Positions 52,883 to 60,767 are shown, counted from the first letter of the stretch. The stretch is 64,000 nt of DNA from an uncultured Kineothrix sp. (GCA_910588855.1 CAJUSR010000004.1:62001-126000), one strand, 5' to 3'. Notes: a model not told the origin generated them from the letters alone. Numbers and translations are program-made.

Positions 52883-53815
52883 ATGATTCGGAAATTGACG
52901 GACAAAATAAAGAAAACCAATGCGCCTATTGTGGTAGGTTTAGATCCTATGTTAAAATATATCCCCAGCCATATTACGGGGAAGGCATATGAAGAATTTG
53001 GCGAAACCTTAGAAGGGGCGGCCGAGGCGATTTGGCAGTTCAACAAAGAAATCGTTGACAATATTTATGATTTGGTTCCGGCAGTAAAACCCCAGATTGC
53101 CATGTATGAGCAATTTGGCATAGAGGGGCTGAAAGCATTTAAAAAGACTCTGGACTATTGCAAGGAAAAGGATTTGATCGTAATCGGCGATATAAAAAGA
53201 GGCGATATCGGTTCCACTTCCGAGGCATATGCGGTAGGCCATTTGGGGAAAGTAGCAGTAGGGGGCAAATCTTATGCCGGTTTTGATGAAGACTTTGCAA
53301 CGGTGAACCCTTATTTCGGCACGGACGGCATAAAGCCTTTTATAGATGTATGCAAACAGGAAAAGAAGGGTATCTTTATTTTAGTAAAGACTTCCAATCC
53401 AAGCAGCGGGGAATTTCAGGACCGTTTGGTGGATGGCAGGCCTTTATATGAAATCGTAGGGGAAAAAGTAGCCCAGTGGGGAGAGCTTCATATGGGCGAT
53501 TCCTACAGCTATGTAGGCGCGGTAGTAGGGGCGACTTATCCGGAAATGGGGAAAGCGCTGCGCAGAATAATGCCGAAGGCTTATATATTAGTGCCCGGAT
53601 ACGGTGCGCAGGGAGGCAAAGGGGCAGACCTTGTAGATTTCTTTAATGAAGACGGATTGGGCGCAATCGTCAATTCTTCCCGGGGGATTATTGCGGCATA
53701 CCAACAGGGGAAATATGCGGAATATGGAGAAAAATGTTTTGCCGAAGCGGCGCGCGCCGCGGTAGAAGATATGCGGGATGATATTATGTCGGCTTTGGAT
53801 GGACGGAAAGTTTAA
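52883..53815 (+). CDS. pyrF: Orotidine 5'-phosphate decarboxylase (type 2)
   Basis: 310 residues, the long type 2 form. Last step of UMP synthesis. Signatures PIVVGLDPML, the catalytic lysine region VIGDIKRGDIGSTSEAYA, and the phosphate site LVPGYGAQGGKG are intact. In many Lachnospiraceae pyrF is followed by pyrK, pyrD and pyrE; here the mobile element begins instead, so the element has probably been inserted downstream of pyrF. Confidence 0.95.
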   Translation: MIRKLTDKIKKTNAPIVVGLDPMLKYIPSHITGKAYEEFGETLEGAAEAIWQFNKEIVDNIYDLVPAVKPQIAMYEQFGIEGLKAFKKTLDYCKEKDLIVIGDIKRGDIGSTSEAYAVGHLGKVAVGGKSYAGFDEDFATVNPYFGTDGIKPFIDVCKQEKKGIFILVKTSNPSSGEFQDRLVDGRPLYEIVGEKVAQWGELHMGDSYSYVGAVVGATYPEMGKALRRIMPKAYILVPGYGAQGGKGADLVDFFNEDGLGAIVNSSRGIIAAYQQGKYAEYGEKCFAEAARAAVEDMRDDIMSALDGRKV

Positions 53816-54016
53816 TGGCATGTTAGTCGGCAAAGGACAAAAGAGCCGGGTTTGCGGGCGGAAGTGAGGAGAAAACGGCAGGATGGAACAATATAAGCAG
53901 GAGTTTATTGAGTTTATGGTTTTATTCTTATAAAATGCCAAGAACCCTTGTAAATACAGTATTTTAAGCTATGTTACATGAACGGCTTATTTGCTAAAGT
54001 ATCGTAACTTATCGTG

Positions 54017-54059
54017 AAATGGTGTAGTACAGTGCAAAAATGGTGTATAAAATGGTGTA
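54017..54059 (+). repeat. Three direct repeats AAATGGTGTA at the element border
   Basis: Copies at 54017-54026, 54038-54047 and 54050-54059, in the AT-rich stretch between pyrF and the first phage gene. Arm-type sites of a tyrosine integrase often look like this, but no integrase gene is in the window. The 53816-54176 gap holds nothing else beyond the hairpin that follows. Confidence 0.5.
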
Positions 54060-54100
54060 AAAATCAGGATTGAATTATTGAATATTTGAATGTTTGCATA

Positions 54101-54143
54101 GGCGTACATCCTTATAGAGATATAAAGATGTGCGTCTATTTTT
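54101..54143 (+). terminator. Hairpin before the first phage gene
   Basis: GGCGTACATCcTTATA / TATAAaGATGTgCGTC with loop GAGA, followed by TATTTTTATG. Looks like a terminator or attenuator that insulates the phage genes from transcription out of pyrF. Confidence 0.65.
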
Positions 54144-54176
54144 ATGTTCAAATATAACCAGAAAGGAACGGGACAC

Positions 54177-54617
54177 ATGGCAATACACATAAAAAACATG
54201 AAGGAAATGAATAAGGCATTACAGTCGGTAATGATTGGCATGGTAGACAAAATGGCTGAGAGAGTATATGAAACTCTTAATTATTTTCTGCAAGAATACT
54301 ACGACAGTTATGATCCGATATATTACCGCCGTACATACGATTTCCTTCATTCCGCTATAAAAACAGAAGCTAAAGTAATAGGCAATAAGGTAGTTGCGTC
54401 TGTATATATCGATACGGATTCAATGGATAATTATTATGAAGCTACGGGTGAGGAAGTCGCTACCTGGGCGAGCCAAGGATTACACGGTGGGCTAAATACA
54501 GGAAATAGTACCCCTTATGTATGGGATGATACAATGCGTGAGACGATAGAAAACGGGGAACTTTTAAAATTAGCATTAGAGTATTTGAAAAGCAAAGGAT
54601 TTTCAGTAAGGGCATAG
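54177..54617 (+). CDS. Phage HK97 gp10-like protein (putative)
   Basis: 146 residues from ATG 54177 (AAAGGA upstream). The pattern NYFLQEYYDSYDP, YRRTYDFLHSAI and YYEATGEEVATWASQGLHGG is typical of small tail-completion/minor capsid proteins of Siphoviridae-type prophages from Clostridia. Its position before the terminase genes is unusual for a tail component, and the assignment is by pattern only. Next gene 13 bp downstream. Confidence 0.5.
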   Translation: MAIHIKNMKEMNKALQSVMIGMVDKMAERVYETLNYFLQEYYDSYDPIYYRRTYDFLHSAIKTEAKVIGNKVVASVYIDTDSMDNYYEATGEEVATWASQGLHGGLNTGNSTPYVWDDTMRETIENGELLKLALEYLKSKGFSVRA

Positions 54618-54630
54618 AGAGGTGGAATCA

Positions 54631-55140
54631 ATGGGAAGAAAACCGAAAGCAGATAAATCAACCAGTGAATTGAGTGATTATGGCAGGCGCGGAACTTCAC
54701 AGGAAAAGAGTGTCCTAATGTCGTTAAAGGATATGGTAAAGACAGACGGGAAAGTCTATTACATACTGTGGAAGTATGCGCCTGACCTGTTACCTAAGAA
54801 TACGCTGGAGAATCCGATTAAGACATTTGAAGATTTGACAAAAGCATATGAGTGTATCAAGCCGGATCAGCGTATTTGTGAAAATTATCTCATGGAAGAA
54901 AATGTACAAAAAGCGGTCAAGTGGTTACGGAGCAGACAGCATACACAAAAGATGTTTGATTTATACGATAAATTCTGTGAAAAGGCGGCTATTGGTGACG
55001 TACAGGCATTTAAAGCTGTATTGGAGTTTGGAGATAAATATTTATCTGATACAAAAGAAGCGGAATTATTAAAGGTTCTCCATAATGTAAATCTGAATAG
55101 TGATGATGAAGAGGAAGATGATTTCTCTTTTGAAGAATAA
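54631..55140 (+). CDS. terS: Terminase small subunit (putative)
   Basis: 169 residues from ATG 54631 (GAGAGG upstream; GTG 54622 is an alternative). Basic N-terminus MGRKPKADKSTSE, helical middle with a repeated pattern AVKWLRSRQHTQKMFDLYDK and an acidic C-terminus DDEEEDDFSFEE. Recognises the packaging site and feeds DNA to TerL. The name rests mainly on position directly before TerL and on size. Confidence 0.65.
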   Translation: MGRKPKADKSTSELSDYGRRGTSQEKSVLMSLKDMVKTDGKVYYILWKYAPDLLPKNTLENPIKTFEDLTKAYECIKPDQRICENYLMEENVQKAVKWLRSRQHTQKMFDLYDKFCEKAAIGDVQAFKAVLEFGDKYLSDTKEAELLKVLHNVNLNSDDEEEDDFSFEE

Positions 55141-55176
55141 CAGTTGCACTACAATTGGAGTGCGAGCGTGACAATA

Positions 55177-55205
55177 ACGCCTAATGGGATTATTCTCATT
55201 AGGTA
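55177..55205 (+). other. Intercistronic hairpin between the terminase genes
   Basis: GCCTAATG - GGATTATTCT - CATTAGGT followed by ATTTTTATTTT, a terminator-like structure 37 bp after terS. The only in-frame ATG for terL near here (55184) is part of the hairpin. Confidence 0.6.
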
Positions 55206-56797
55206 TTTTTATTTTCAGTCATAAGGAAGGTGGAAGTATTACAGATAAAGAAAAACTGGAAATAATAGCTAAAGACCCTATCTTATGGATGGAAACATTT
55301 GTTTCTGTACCTGATAAAACAAGCAGGGTAGTAAAATTCAAATTAACACCAGAGCAAAAGTGGCTGATGAAGCATAAACAGAAATATAATATCGTCCTAA
55401 AAAGCAGACAGCTTGGAATTTCAACGGTTGCTATGTGCTATTCTTTATATTTGACACTAACAAGATCAAATACGACGTGTTTTATGATGTCTTATTCAAG
55501 AGATAGTGCATTAGAAATATTTGATAAATTAAGAACGATTTATGATTACCTGCCCGATTATGTTAAATTAACAGAAACCGCCAATAACAGATCGGCGTTG
55601 GCTTTTGATAATAATTCAAAAATCATTGTTGCTACATGTGGCACGAAAGATAAGGTAAGAGGTTCTACACTGGCTTTTGCGCATTTGTCAGAAGTCGGTC
55701 TTATGAATGAAAACCTTGAAACACAGCTTATAGCGATTGAGCAGGCTTTGGCACCGGGCAGTTCTATGATTTTAGAATCTACAGCAAAAGGATTAAATAA
55801 GTTTCATAACCTATGGCAAGGTGCGGTATCGAAAGAAAACAATTATACCCCATTTTTCTTTCCGTGGTATCGTGATCGCCGGATGTTCTCAAGCGAATAT
55901 AAAGAATTTTCAGAAATGTATAAGGCTAGGAATGGTAAATATCTGACAGTGGAAGAACTGGATGAAAAGGAACAATGGTTATATGACAAGGGTACATCAT
56001 TACAGATGCTTATGTGGCGTAGGGTAAAAATTAAAAATTCGGGTGAAGATGGATTTATGCAGGAATTTCCGTCTACCCCTACAGAAGCATTTCTTAATTC
56101 TGATGGTGCTAATATCTTTGATATTAAGTGTATCCATGAAAGGCTTATCAATATTGATAAGTATGCTAAAGTCTTACAGATTCCTAAGAACATATCCCCT
56201 ATATTAAGACAGAATAAGCAGTATTTGAAAATCTGGAAATACCCTGTCAGCGGAGAACGTTACTATATTGGTTGTGATGGCGCAGAGGGGTTAGGCGGCG
56301 ATCATGATTACTCTGTGATTGAAGTAGTGGATGCCGATGGATTTCAATGTGCAGAGTTTAGGACTAACCGCATAAAGCCGTATATATTTGCTGAAATCTT
56401 ATATGAAATGGCATTGTATTACAACGGTGCGCTCTTATGTATTGAACGTGCAAGCGCAGGAATCACCATCATAGAGAAAGTAAGAGATACCTATAAATAT
56501 GTGAACATGATGCGTTATAAATCTTTTGACGCAAAAGGCAAGGCGGTCAGAAAGTGGGGATGGGAAACCTCACAAAGCAGTAAACCCAAAATGATAAACA
56601 GTTTCGTTGAACTATTTGAAACAGGCGGCATGTGCGTCAATTCAAAGGAACTTTTAAAGGAAATGAAATTATTCCAGTCAGTAGACGGTAAGATGTGTGC
56701 TATCTCAGGGCATGATGATTGTGTTATGGCTATGGCACTTGCAATAGTGGCAATGATTAACCGTATACATTATGGAAGACCATTAAGGAAAGGATAG
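55184..56797 (+). CDS. terL: Terminase large subunit
   Basis: Up to 537 residues. ATPase domain with the Walker A-like VLKSRQLGIST and Walker B region AFAHLSEVGL, and a C-terminal RNase H-like nuclease with YYIGCDGAEGLGGDHDYSV and the final HDDCVMAMALA. It cuts and translocates phage DNA into the head. The start is uncertain: ATG 55184 lies inside a hairpin, while AGGAAGGTGG precedes an ATT codon at 55238, giving about 519 residues. Next gene 7 bp downstream. Confidence 0.9.
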   Translation: MGLFSLGIFIFSHKEGGSITDKEKLEIIAKDPILWMETFVSVPDKTSRVVKFKLTPEQKWLMKHKQKYNIVLKSRQLGISTVAMCYSLYLTLTRSNTTCFMMSYSRDSALEIFDKLRTIYDYLPDYVKLTETANNRSALAFDNNSKIIVATCGTKDKVRGSTLAFAHLSEVGLMNENLETQLIAIEQALAPGSSMILESTAKGLNKFHNLWQGAVSKENNYTPFFFPWYRDRRMFSSEYKEFSEMYKARNGKYLTVEELDEKEQWLYDKGTSLQMLMWRRVKIKNSGEDGFMQEFPSTPTEAFLNSDGANIFDIKCIHERLINIDKYAKVLQIPKNISPILRQNKQYLKIWKYPVSGERYYIGCDGAEGLGGDHDYSVIEVVDADGFQCAEFRTNRIKPYIFAEILYEMALYYNGALLCIERASAGITIIEKVRDTYKYVNMMRYKSFDAKGKAVRKWGWETSQSSKPKMINSFVELFETGGMCVNSKELLKEMKLFQSVDGKMCAISGHDDCVMAMALAIVAMINRIHYGRPLRKG

Positions 56798-56804
56798 ATA
56801 AATT

Positions 56805-57197
56805 ATGTGGTATGAAGTAGAATTAATTAGAATGGTAAATATTGAAACAGACAGTGAATTTAAGGCTCCAGCAATACAGAAATTATGTAGGATGGAGTCT
56901 TTTGAGTTTGATAAAGACTGCGAAGGTACTATACGGAAATTTTTGCAGGATAATCTTATGCAGGATGGATATTATCTTGTAGTGGGAGAAGGTGACGGTG
57001 GATTTCCAGAGGTCAGGGCAGTATGTAATTATGCGCATGGTTCAACACATTTTTACATTCCGGGTGATGAATGGCAGGAGAAATATAAAGCTGCCGTTAA
57101 TCCTGTAGAACTGCCTATTAGATGCTTTACAAGCGTAAATAAAAAAGCAAGATTAGATAATTATGTAGAGAAGGATATAGAAGAAGATGCAGTATGA
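56805..57197 (+). CDS. Hypothetical phage protein
   Basis: 130 residues, acidic, with DGYYLVVGEGDGGFPEVRAVC and YIPGDEWQEKYK. No membrane segment or known domain recognised. It sits between the terminase and portal genes with tight spacing (7 bp before, 11 bp overlap after), so it is part of the packaging operon. A role in head assembly is only inferred from place. Confidence 0.7.
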   Translation: MWYEVELIRMVNIETDSEFKAPAIQKLCRMESFEFDKDCEGTIRKFLQDNLMQDGYYLVVGEGDGGFPEVRAVCNYAHGSTHFYIPGDEWQEKYKAAVNPVELPIRCFTSVNKKARLDNYVEKDIEEDAV

Positions 57198-57435
57198 GGA
57201 ATACAGAAAAATAATCATGTCTGGGATGGTGGAGTACGTCAACAATGGCGGCTCCACTTTTTATATCGGCAATGCGGTAAGAGAATATTTCTTTGAGTAT
57301 GATAATGAACTTTTACCCCATGATGATAAAGAGATTCTGTCAAATAAAGCTGTACAGGCGATTAATAAAAAGAAACCCCTTCCAGACGGGATAAGGCTTG
57401 TACGGTGTGTTTGGTATGGAAGGAGAGAGCAATGA
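57187..57435 (+). CDS. Small hypothetical phage protein
   Basis: 82 residues, overlapping the gene before by 11 bp and the portal gene by 4 bp (ATGA), which shows real, coupled translation. Sequence MQYEEYRKIIMSGMVEYV... with no recognised domain; some charge clustering, NKKKPLPDG near the end. Function unknown. Confidence 0.7.
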   Translation: MQYEEYRKIIMSGMVEYVNNGGSTFYIGNAVREYFFEYDNELLPHDDKEILSNKAVQAINKKKPLPDGIRLVRCVWYGRREQ

Positions 57436-58844
57436 AGAACCCCTTTTCAAGGTTATTTCATAGAGACAGACGAAAGGAATATAAAACAATGCAGAACAGA
57501 TTAGATTTAACTTGGTATCAGGATGAAATCCGTAAGACAGAACATATGCAGAGAATCAACATGGTATCGGATATTGACAGTTATTTGTTGCGGGAACATA
57601 AAGTGTTGCAAAGACCGAATTTTCAATTTAAAGATAAAGAATTTCAGACCGCTAAAATTATCTTACAGACAGTCAAAACAATCGTGAATTTCCATACCAG
57701 TTATACAGTTGGGAACCCCATTTCCTTTACAGGCGATAAGGAATTAGTGGAACTGATTGAACGTGTATACCGTAAAGGGCAGTTCACGAAACAGGATTAT
57801 GAGATTACGACTCAGCTAATGAAGTATGGTAATGCGTGGGAATACATATATTTGCAGGATAACAAGATCAAATCCAAAGTATTTATCAATGATGAATGTT
57901 ACCCCTGTTATGATGATAAGGGAAATTATTATGCGTTCATTGAGTATTGGAGGGATAAAGACAGTGGGGCAGAATACCACACCATCTATTATCCAGACAG
58001 GGTAGAAACATATATTGACAATAAATTGATTGATACGCATAAGAATCTTACAGGCTTGCCCATCCATTATAAATCTATGGTTCCATCCGCATATACGCAG
58101 TTCGGGGAACCCTTTATCAACGATTTAATCCCCATAATCGACCAGGTGGAACAGTTACTTAGCCGCCTTGATGATGCAGTACAGACGCTCTCAATGAACC
58201 CGATCGGTGTTTTAACTGGATTATCGACAGTAGATGAAATGATTGACAGTAATATGGTGGGCGCGTGTGTCCAGTTAGCGGAGGGTGATTTTAAGTATGC
58301 AACTGTCACTATGGATCATGCCAACATCAAACAGGAACTTGATTCACTCCTTATGCAGTTTTACGGTATTGCTTGTGTACCGGCTTCGGTACTCGGACAG
58401 TCGAATGTTGCGAACGTTTCAGAAGTCAGTCTGTCCATGTTATTCAACTCTACTGACAATGTAGCAAGGCAGAATATGTTTGCATTGAAAGAAGGCTTTG
58501 CTATCAGATGGGAATATATGAGAAAGTTATTAGCATTACAGGGAACCCCTATAAAGGACGAATTGTTTGACACTCTGGATTGCAGCTTTAATGTGAACAG
58601 ACCAGTAGATACGGAATCCGCTATGAAGGAAATGTTATGGCAGCGTAATATGGGTGCCATTTCTAAGCAGACGATTATTGAGAATAGCAAACATACCCCT
58701 AATACCGCATTGGAGTTGGAACGGCTTAAAGCTGAAGAAGATGACAGATCGGAGAGAGTGAAAGAGGCAAATAAGTTACAGGGGAATGGTAGTGGAGATG
58801 ATAATCCCTCTGGTGATGGTGGGGAAGGTGAAAAAGTGGATTAA
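57432..58844 (+). CDS. Phage portal protein (SPP1 gp6-like)
   Basis: 470 residues from ATG 57432 (GGAAGGAG upstream). Portal family: stretch FQTAKIILQTVKTIVNFHTSYTVGNP in the N-terminal half, IDQVEQLLSRLDDAVQTL in the stem region and NVANVSEVSLSMLFNSTDN in the crown. Forms the dodecameric ring at one head vertex through which DNA is packed. The C-terminus is a low-complexity Gly/Asp/Ser tail. Last gene of this operon; a long hairpin follows instead of a capsid gene. Confidence 0.85.
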   Translation: MKNPFSRLFHRDRRKEYKTMQNRLDLTWYQDEIRKTEHMQRINMVSDIDSYLLREHKVLQRPNFQFKDKEFQTAKIILQTVKTIVNFHTSYTVGNPISFTGDKELVELIERVYRKGQFTKQDYEITTQLMKYGNAWEYIYLQDNKIKSKVFINDECYPCYDDKGNYYAFIEYWRDKDSGAEYHTIYYPDRVETYIDNKLIDTHKNLTGLPIHYKSMVPSAYTQFGEPFINDLIPIIDQVEQLLSRLDDAVQTLSMNPIGVLTGLSTVDEMIDSNMVGACVQLAEGDFKYATVTMDHANIKQELDSLLMQFYGIACVPASVLGQSNVANVSEVSLSMLFNSTDNVARQNMFALKEGFAIRWEYMRKLLALQGTPIKDELFDTLDCSFNVNRPVDTESAMKEMLWQRNMGAISKQTIIENSKHTPNTALELERLKAEEDDRSERVKEANKLQGNGSGDDNPSGDGGEGEKVD

Positions 58845-58847
58845 AAT

Positions 58848-58914
58848 GAAATAGAGCGGTTCAGTTATTACGATGAATAAAAATCGTGCGACAACTGAAA
58901 TGCTCTATTTCTTG
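58848..58914 (+). terminator. Long three-tier hairpin after the portal gene
   Basis: GAAATAGAGC (58848-58857) pairs with GCTCTATTTC (58902-58911); inside, TTCAGTT/AACTGAA and ACGAT/ATCGT extend it. It ends the packaging operon 3 bp after the portal stop and touches the -35 of the next plus-strand promoter. Confidence 0.75.
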
Positions 58915-58940
58915 TAAATTATGAAGGAATAGTATATAAT
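58912..58940 (+). promoter_or_regulatory. Promoter of the antisense RNA
   Basis: TTGTAA (58912-58917), 17-bp spacer, TATAAT (58935-58940): near-consensus, strong. Transcription predicted to start near 58947. Confidence 0.75.
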
Positions 58941-58946
58941 CAATAC

Positions 58947-59060
58947 AAAAGTAAATCATATGATATTTGCCGTATCTGATGATTGCTTTGGACTTATAGT
59001 ATCTACTTTAAGTTGTCTGGCTGCTCCTTATTTGCCGTAGGGGGCAGCTGTTTTGTTTTT
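58947..59060 (+). ncRNA. Candidate type I antitoxin RNA (about 114 nt)
   Basis: Defined by the near-consensus promoter at 58912-58940 and a terminator at 59020-59060 (GCTGCTCC / GGGGCAGC with a 13-nt loop, then TGTTTTGTTTTT). It contains no gene of its own. It runs convergently to the small peptide gene on the minus strand and is complementary to the last ~58 nt of that gene and to its 3' untranslated part. The layout is that of txpA/RatA and bsrG/SR4 of Bacillus. Function as an antitoxin is inferred. Confidence 0.65.
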
Positions 59061-59134
59061 CTTCGGTGATTGTCAATGTATGTTAGTATTGCAATGATTA
59101 CTTGTACTAAGTGTAAAATTTGATCCATATTCAT
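59003..59134 (-). CDS. Small one-helix membrane peptide, candidate type I (holin-like) toxin
   Basis: 43 residues, start ATG 59134 with GAAAGGAG six bases upstream. MDQILHLVQVIIAILTYID is a short membrane helix, followed by a basic NHRRKTKQ stretch and a polar tail, the pattern of holin-like toxins of the TxpA/BsrG type. The ribosome binding site is paired in a hairpin (CCTTTC / GAAAGG, 59143-59161), as is common for type I toxins. A weak promoter with TATAAT at 59207-59212 lies upstream. A convergent RNA covers its 3' end. Toxicity is inferred. Confidence 0.65.
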   Translation of the reverse strand: MNMDQILHLVQVIIAILTYIDNHRRKTKQLPPTANKEQPDNLK

Positions 59135-59584
59135 TCGGTACTCCTTTCTTAATTTGAAAGGCAACCACCAGAATATCAATATGTACTTTTGTATTGACTT
59201 AAATATATTATAAAATATATATTGTTGTATTGAAACATTAATCCATCGACCAAAATGTTGTCATAATAAATTGATAAATAACAAAAATAGGAATAATTAC
59301 TGATTTTTAAGTTTGGTATTTGTATGTTTAGAATAGTTGTTTATGGCATACAGTTGTGTGGAAATGATTGATTTTAGTGTATTTTACCCCATTAAGAATA
59401 GGTGGGAGTTGGGAGTGGTGGGGCGTGTAAACTTTTCATAGTATTGTGGTAGGAATTAAATGAATTTTATCCCCACTCTGGACAGTCAAAAAATGAGTGA
59501 AAAATTGTGTTAAAAATCAAGAGGTCAAAATGGACTCTTGAAATTATCCTGGTATCACACTAGGAATTGTCCTTTTACAGCATA

Positions 59585-59616
59585 CAAAAAAGACACCCAT
59601 ATTTCTATGAGTGCCT
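59585..59616 (-). terminator. Terminator of the serine recombinase gene
   Basis: Minus strand: GGCACTCATA - GAAA - TATGGGTGTC followed by TTTTTT; 24 bp after the recombinase stop. The stretch 59213-59584 before it holds no gene I can support. Confidence 0.8.
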
Positions 59617-59639
59617 TTGATCTTATTATGGTATGCGGT

Positions 59640-60341
59640 TTATGCTTCTTTTAATTCGCGCTTGTACTTGTAATAGGTGTTGCGTGCTATGCCTTGTAGA
59701 TATTCTCTCATGATTTTAGCATCTGAAAACTTACCGTCAAAATCTTTAGATTGTTCACGAATAACTTTTTTAATATGATCTGCTTTATCGGTTTTTATAT
59801 TACAACTTCCTTCTGGTCTGCCTTGTGGCTTTTCACTTTTGGCTTTTCCCTCAGTTACACGATTTATAAGGAATTGCCTTTCGTGTTCCGCTTGTGCGAA
59901 TGCAAGTCGGATATTGTCTTTTAGATTTTCACGCTCAAAATCTGCCACTAGATCAAGAATACCATTTATCAGATTATCCATTTTTTCATTGCTAGATGAT
60001 ACCCTAGATATATGGTTTTGCGTCCTACGCTTGTATTCGTCCGTGTCTATGTGGCGTTCTTTCAGGAATACAAGCGTTATATTCTTTTCCATAAGTTCCA
60101 TATAAAGGTTATAACCTTCTTCAGCGTTACGGCTCATTCTGGACACTTCATCAAATATAATAGTATCGCCTGACTTTACTTTATCCAGTAACTTTCTAAA
60201 GACTGCACGATTTTCTATATCTTTGCCGGATTGCTTTTCTTCATAAATGATAGCATCTGTATCAAAGGATTTTATATTGTCAACTTGTCTTTGCGTCTTT
60301 TGCTGTTTGGTGGAAACACGCACATAACCATATTTACACAT
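59640..60341 (-). CDS. Small serine recombinase (resolvase/invertase family)
   Basis: 233 residues from ATG 60341 (GGAAGG upstream). Catalytic domain with the nucleophile serine in YGYVRVSTKQQ (about S10), DEVSRMSRNAEEG with active-site arginines and the long E-helix (about 125-160), then a C-terminal DNA-binding part with SDAKIMREYLQGIARNTYYKYK. Cuts and rejoins DNA at short palindromic sites (resolution or inversion). It has its own promoter and terminator. Repeated palindromic sites lie on both sides; see findings. Confidence 0.9.
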   Translation of the reverse strand: MCKYGYVRVSTKQQKTQRQVDNIKSFDTDAIIYEEKQSGKDIENRAVFRKLLDKVKSGDTIIFDEVSRMSRNAEEGYNLYMELMEKNITLVFLKERHIDTDEYKRRTQNHISRVSSSNEKMDNLINGILDLVADFERENLKDNIRLAFAQAEHERQFLINRVTEGKAKSEKPQGRPEGSCNIKTDKADHIKKVIREQSKDFDGKFSDAKIMREYLQGIARNTYYKYKRELKEA

Positions 60342-60402
60342 AAAAGATACCTTCCTTTTCAAAATAGTAGCAAAAATATTTATAAATAGAATTTATACTA
60401 TA

Positions 60403-60431
60403 ATCTTATCAAATGAGGGTGGAAAAGTCAA
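60403..60431 (-). promoter_or_regulatory. Promoter of the serine recombinase gene
   Basis: Minus strand: TTGACT (60431-60426), 17-bp spacer, TAAGAT (60408-60403); leader about 55 nt. A 34-bp imperfect palindrome (60438-60471) lies directly upstream. Confidence 0.65.
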
Positions 60432-60493
60432 TGATTTTAGTATTATTTAATATAGAATATTATTGATACTATTCTAATTCAGAGCAAAAAGAA

Positions 60494-60524
60494 AAGTAGA
60501 GAGTCCATTTTGACATCTCTACTT
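60494..60524 (-). terminator. Hairpin terminator of the XRE gene
   Basis: Minus strand: AAGTAGAGA - TGTCAAAATGGAC - TCTCTACTT followed by TTCTTTTT, 13 bp after the XRE stop. Its loop carries the 15-bp core found again at 59524-59538. Confidence 0.75.
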
Positions 60525-60536
60525 TATTGTGTGGTT

Positions 60537-60767
60537 CTATTCCTGATTCGTTTCTGGTTCGTCTGGAATATATTCTAGGATATCGCCGGGCTGGCAGTTA
60601 AGGGCGCAACATAAACTTGCTATTGCATCCGTTGTTATACGTCCGTTGTTCCTAATATTCTGTAATGTGCTTTCTGAAATGATCTTTTCTTTTCTTATCT
60701 TATAGGTAGAAAGTCCTTTCTGTTCCATAAGTTTTAAAAGTTTATTGTATCTTATTGTACCAGCCAT
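60537..60767 (-). CDS. XRE/Cro-CI-family repressor
   Basis: 76 residues, one helix-turn-helix domain: MAGTIRYNKLLKLMEQKGLS..., recognition region SESTLQNIRNNGRITTDAIASLCCALN (about 31-57) and the ending CQPGDILEYIPDE, typical of the HTH_26 group common in mobile elements. Probably binds the repeated sites at 60818-60898 and so controls itself and the plus-strand genes from 61041. Divergent arrangement supports this. Confidence 0.88.
   Translation of the reverse strand: MAGTIRYNKLLKLMEQKGLSTYKIRKEKIISESTLQNIRNNGRITTDAIASLCCALNCQPGDILEYIPDEPETNQE

Larger units (their letters stand above)
58940..59197. repeat. 14-bp inverted repeat bounding the toxin-antitoxin locus
   Basis: TCAATACAAAAGTA (58940-58953) and its exact complement TACTTTTGTATTGA (59184-59197). 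The next bases on each strand also match partly. Both lie at the predicted 5' ends of the two opposing transcripts. Confidence 0.7.

Noticed and set aside
53987..54250. 87-codon hydrophobic frame on the minus strand over the element border
   Set aside because: It crosses the hairpin at 54101 and the start of the first phage gene, and has no ribosome binding site.
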